Shown: positions 8,094 through 8,316 of the stretch, one piece after another
How positions within the stretch are numbered: the stretch's first letter is position 1
How the letters are laid out: the number at the start of each line of letters is the position of its first letter
From: an uncultured Dehalococcoidia bacterium
GTDB lineage: Bacteria > Chloroflexota > Dehalococcoidia > Tepidiformales > Tepidiformaceae
NCBI GenBank assembly: GCA_937864275.1
Contig: CALMIW010000008.1
Location: forward strand, 1-8,316
DNA length: 8,316 nucleotides
Reading direction: 5' to 3'
The notes under the pieces: generated by a model
The model's input: only the letters and a program-made list of their open reading frames with translations
Databases searched by the model: none
Told to the model about the DNA's origin: nothing
Position numbers and translations under genes: made by a program

Positions 8094-8149
8094 ACTACGT
8101 CCGGCCGCGGTTAGGCACCGCGAAGGGCTGTTTACCTCGAGGGTTCACG
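8094..8149. promoter_or_regulatory. Divergent intergenic region, solute-binding protein / pterin dehydratase
   Basis: The 56-nt gap separates two divergent starts. Rightward, GAGGG (8139-8143) lies 6 nt before the dehydratase ATG; a weak pair TTAGGC (8111-8116) and TTTACC (8131-8136) could be its promoter, but the spacing is short. Leftward, TAGTAT overlaps the first ATG of the solute-binding protein gene (8098-8093) and may be its -10 box. No clear operator is seen. Confidence 0.35.
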
Positions 8150-8316
8150 ATGGCACGCACCAGGTTGAGCGCGGAACAGGTGGCGGAGGCACTGGCCGGA
8201 CTGAAGGGCTGGAAGCCGGACGGCGAGCACGCGATCCGCAAGCGTTTTGTCCTGAAGGACCATGTCGCCGCGCTCGGATTCGTCGTGAAGGTGGCGGCCA
8301 CCGCGGAGGCCATCGA
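8150..8316 (+). CDS. Pterin-4a-carbinolamine dehydratase (PCD/DCoH family), N-terminal part
   Basis: The enzyme dehydrates 4a-hydroxytetrahydrobiopterin to the quinonoid dihydropterin, recycling the pterin cofactor of aromatic amino acid hydroxylases. Many bacteria without such hydroxylases also carry it, with suggested roles in molybdopterin or folate metabolism. The window contains 55 codons plus 2 nt, a little over half of the usual 95-110 residues. LKGWK (18-22), I-x-K-x-F (29-33), FVLKDHVAALGFV (33-45) and KVAATAEAI (47-55) follow the family pattern closely. The catalytic His-His-Pro motif should come directly after the right edge and cannot be checked. The start at 8150 has GAGGG 6 nt upstream. 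Confidence 0.85.
   Translation, partial: MARTRLSAEQVAEALAGLKGWKPDGEHAIRKRFVLKDHVAALGFVVKVAATAEAI

Noticed and set aside
5724..8114. 796-codon open frame on the plus strand spanning the thioesterase and solute-binding protein genes
   Set aside because: It crosses two well-supported minus-strand genes and their intergenic region, is rich in Arg/Val/Gly/Asp without any motif, and is explained by high GC suppressing stops.

Overview
The window is GC-rich, densely packed bacterial chromosome with no mobile element, CRISPR array, tRNA or rRNA. The gene mix suggests a Chloroflexota-like (Dehalococcoidia or Thermomicrobia type) or possibly actinobacterial host. The clues are two different PPOX split-barrel flavin/F420 proteins, a class III-type PPK2, a Tat-exported family 5 solute-binding protein, and short gaps that carry -10 boxes directly before start codons. 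The taxonomic placement is inference only.

Left block (minus strand, read right to left). A PPOX-superfamily protein (5104-4502), polyphosphate kinase 2 (4473-3658), an N-acylglucosamine 2-epimerase (AGE) family protein (3631-2297), UvrB (2238-121) and the start of a small membrane protein (108 to the left edge) follow each other with gaps of 28, 26, 58 and 12 nt. The layout looks like one operon. However, PPK2, AGE and uvrB each lack a Shine-Dalgarno sequence and each carry a TAnnnT hexamer 6-7 nt before the ATG, as expected for leaderless transcripts from internal promoters. The outer two genes, the PPOX protein and the membrane protein, have normal ribosome binding sites.

Middle. A second, unrelated-looking PPOX protein (Rv1155-like) lies on the plus strand at 5180-5644. 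It is divergent from the first across a 75-nt shared promoter region. It converges with a PaaI/4HBT-type hotdog thioesterase (6248-5664, minus) with only 19 nt between stops. The thioesterase leader has an 8-bp inverted repeat that brackets its candidate -10 box and runs into its Shine-Dalgarno sequence.

Right block. An orphan Tat-type ABC peptide/nickel-family solute-binding protein (8093-6339, minus) is divergent, across 56 nt, from the start of a pterin-4a-carbinolamine dehydratase gene (8150 to the right edge, plus).

The genes do not form an obvious single pathway: DNA repair, polyphosphate/nucleotide phosphorylation, sugar epimerisation, flavin/F420 redox chemistry, acyl-CoA hydrolysis, oligopeptide-type uptake and pterin recycling. 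I see no clear novel multi-gene system. The points most worth a second look are the run of leaderless-type starts, the apparent His-to-Tyr change at a catalytic position of the AGE protein, and the inverted repeats at gene boundaries.
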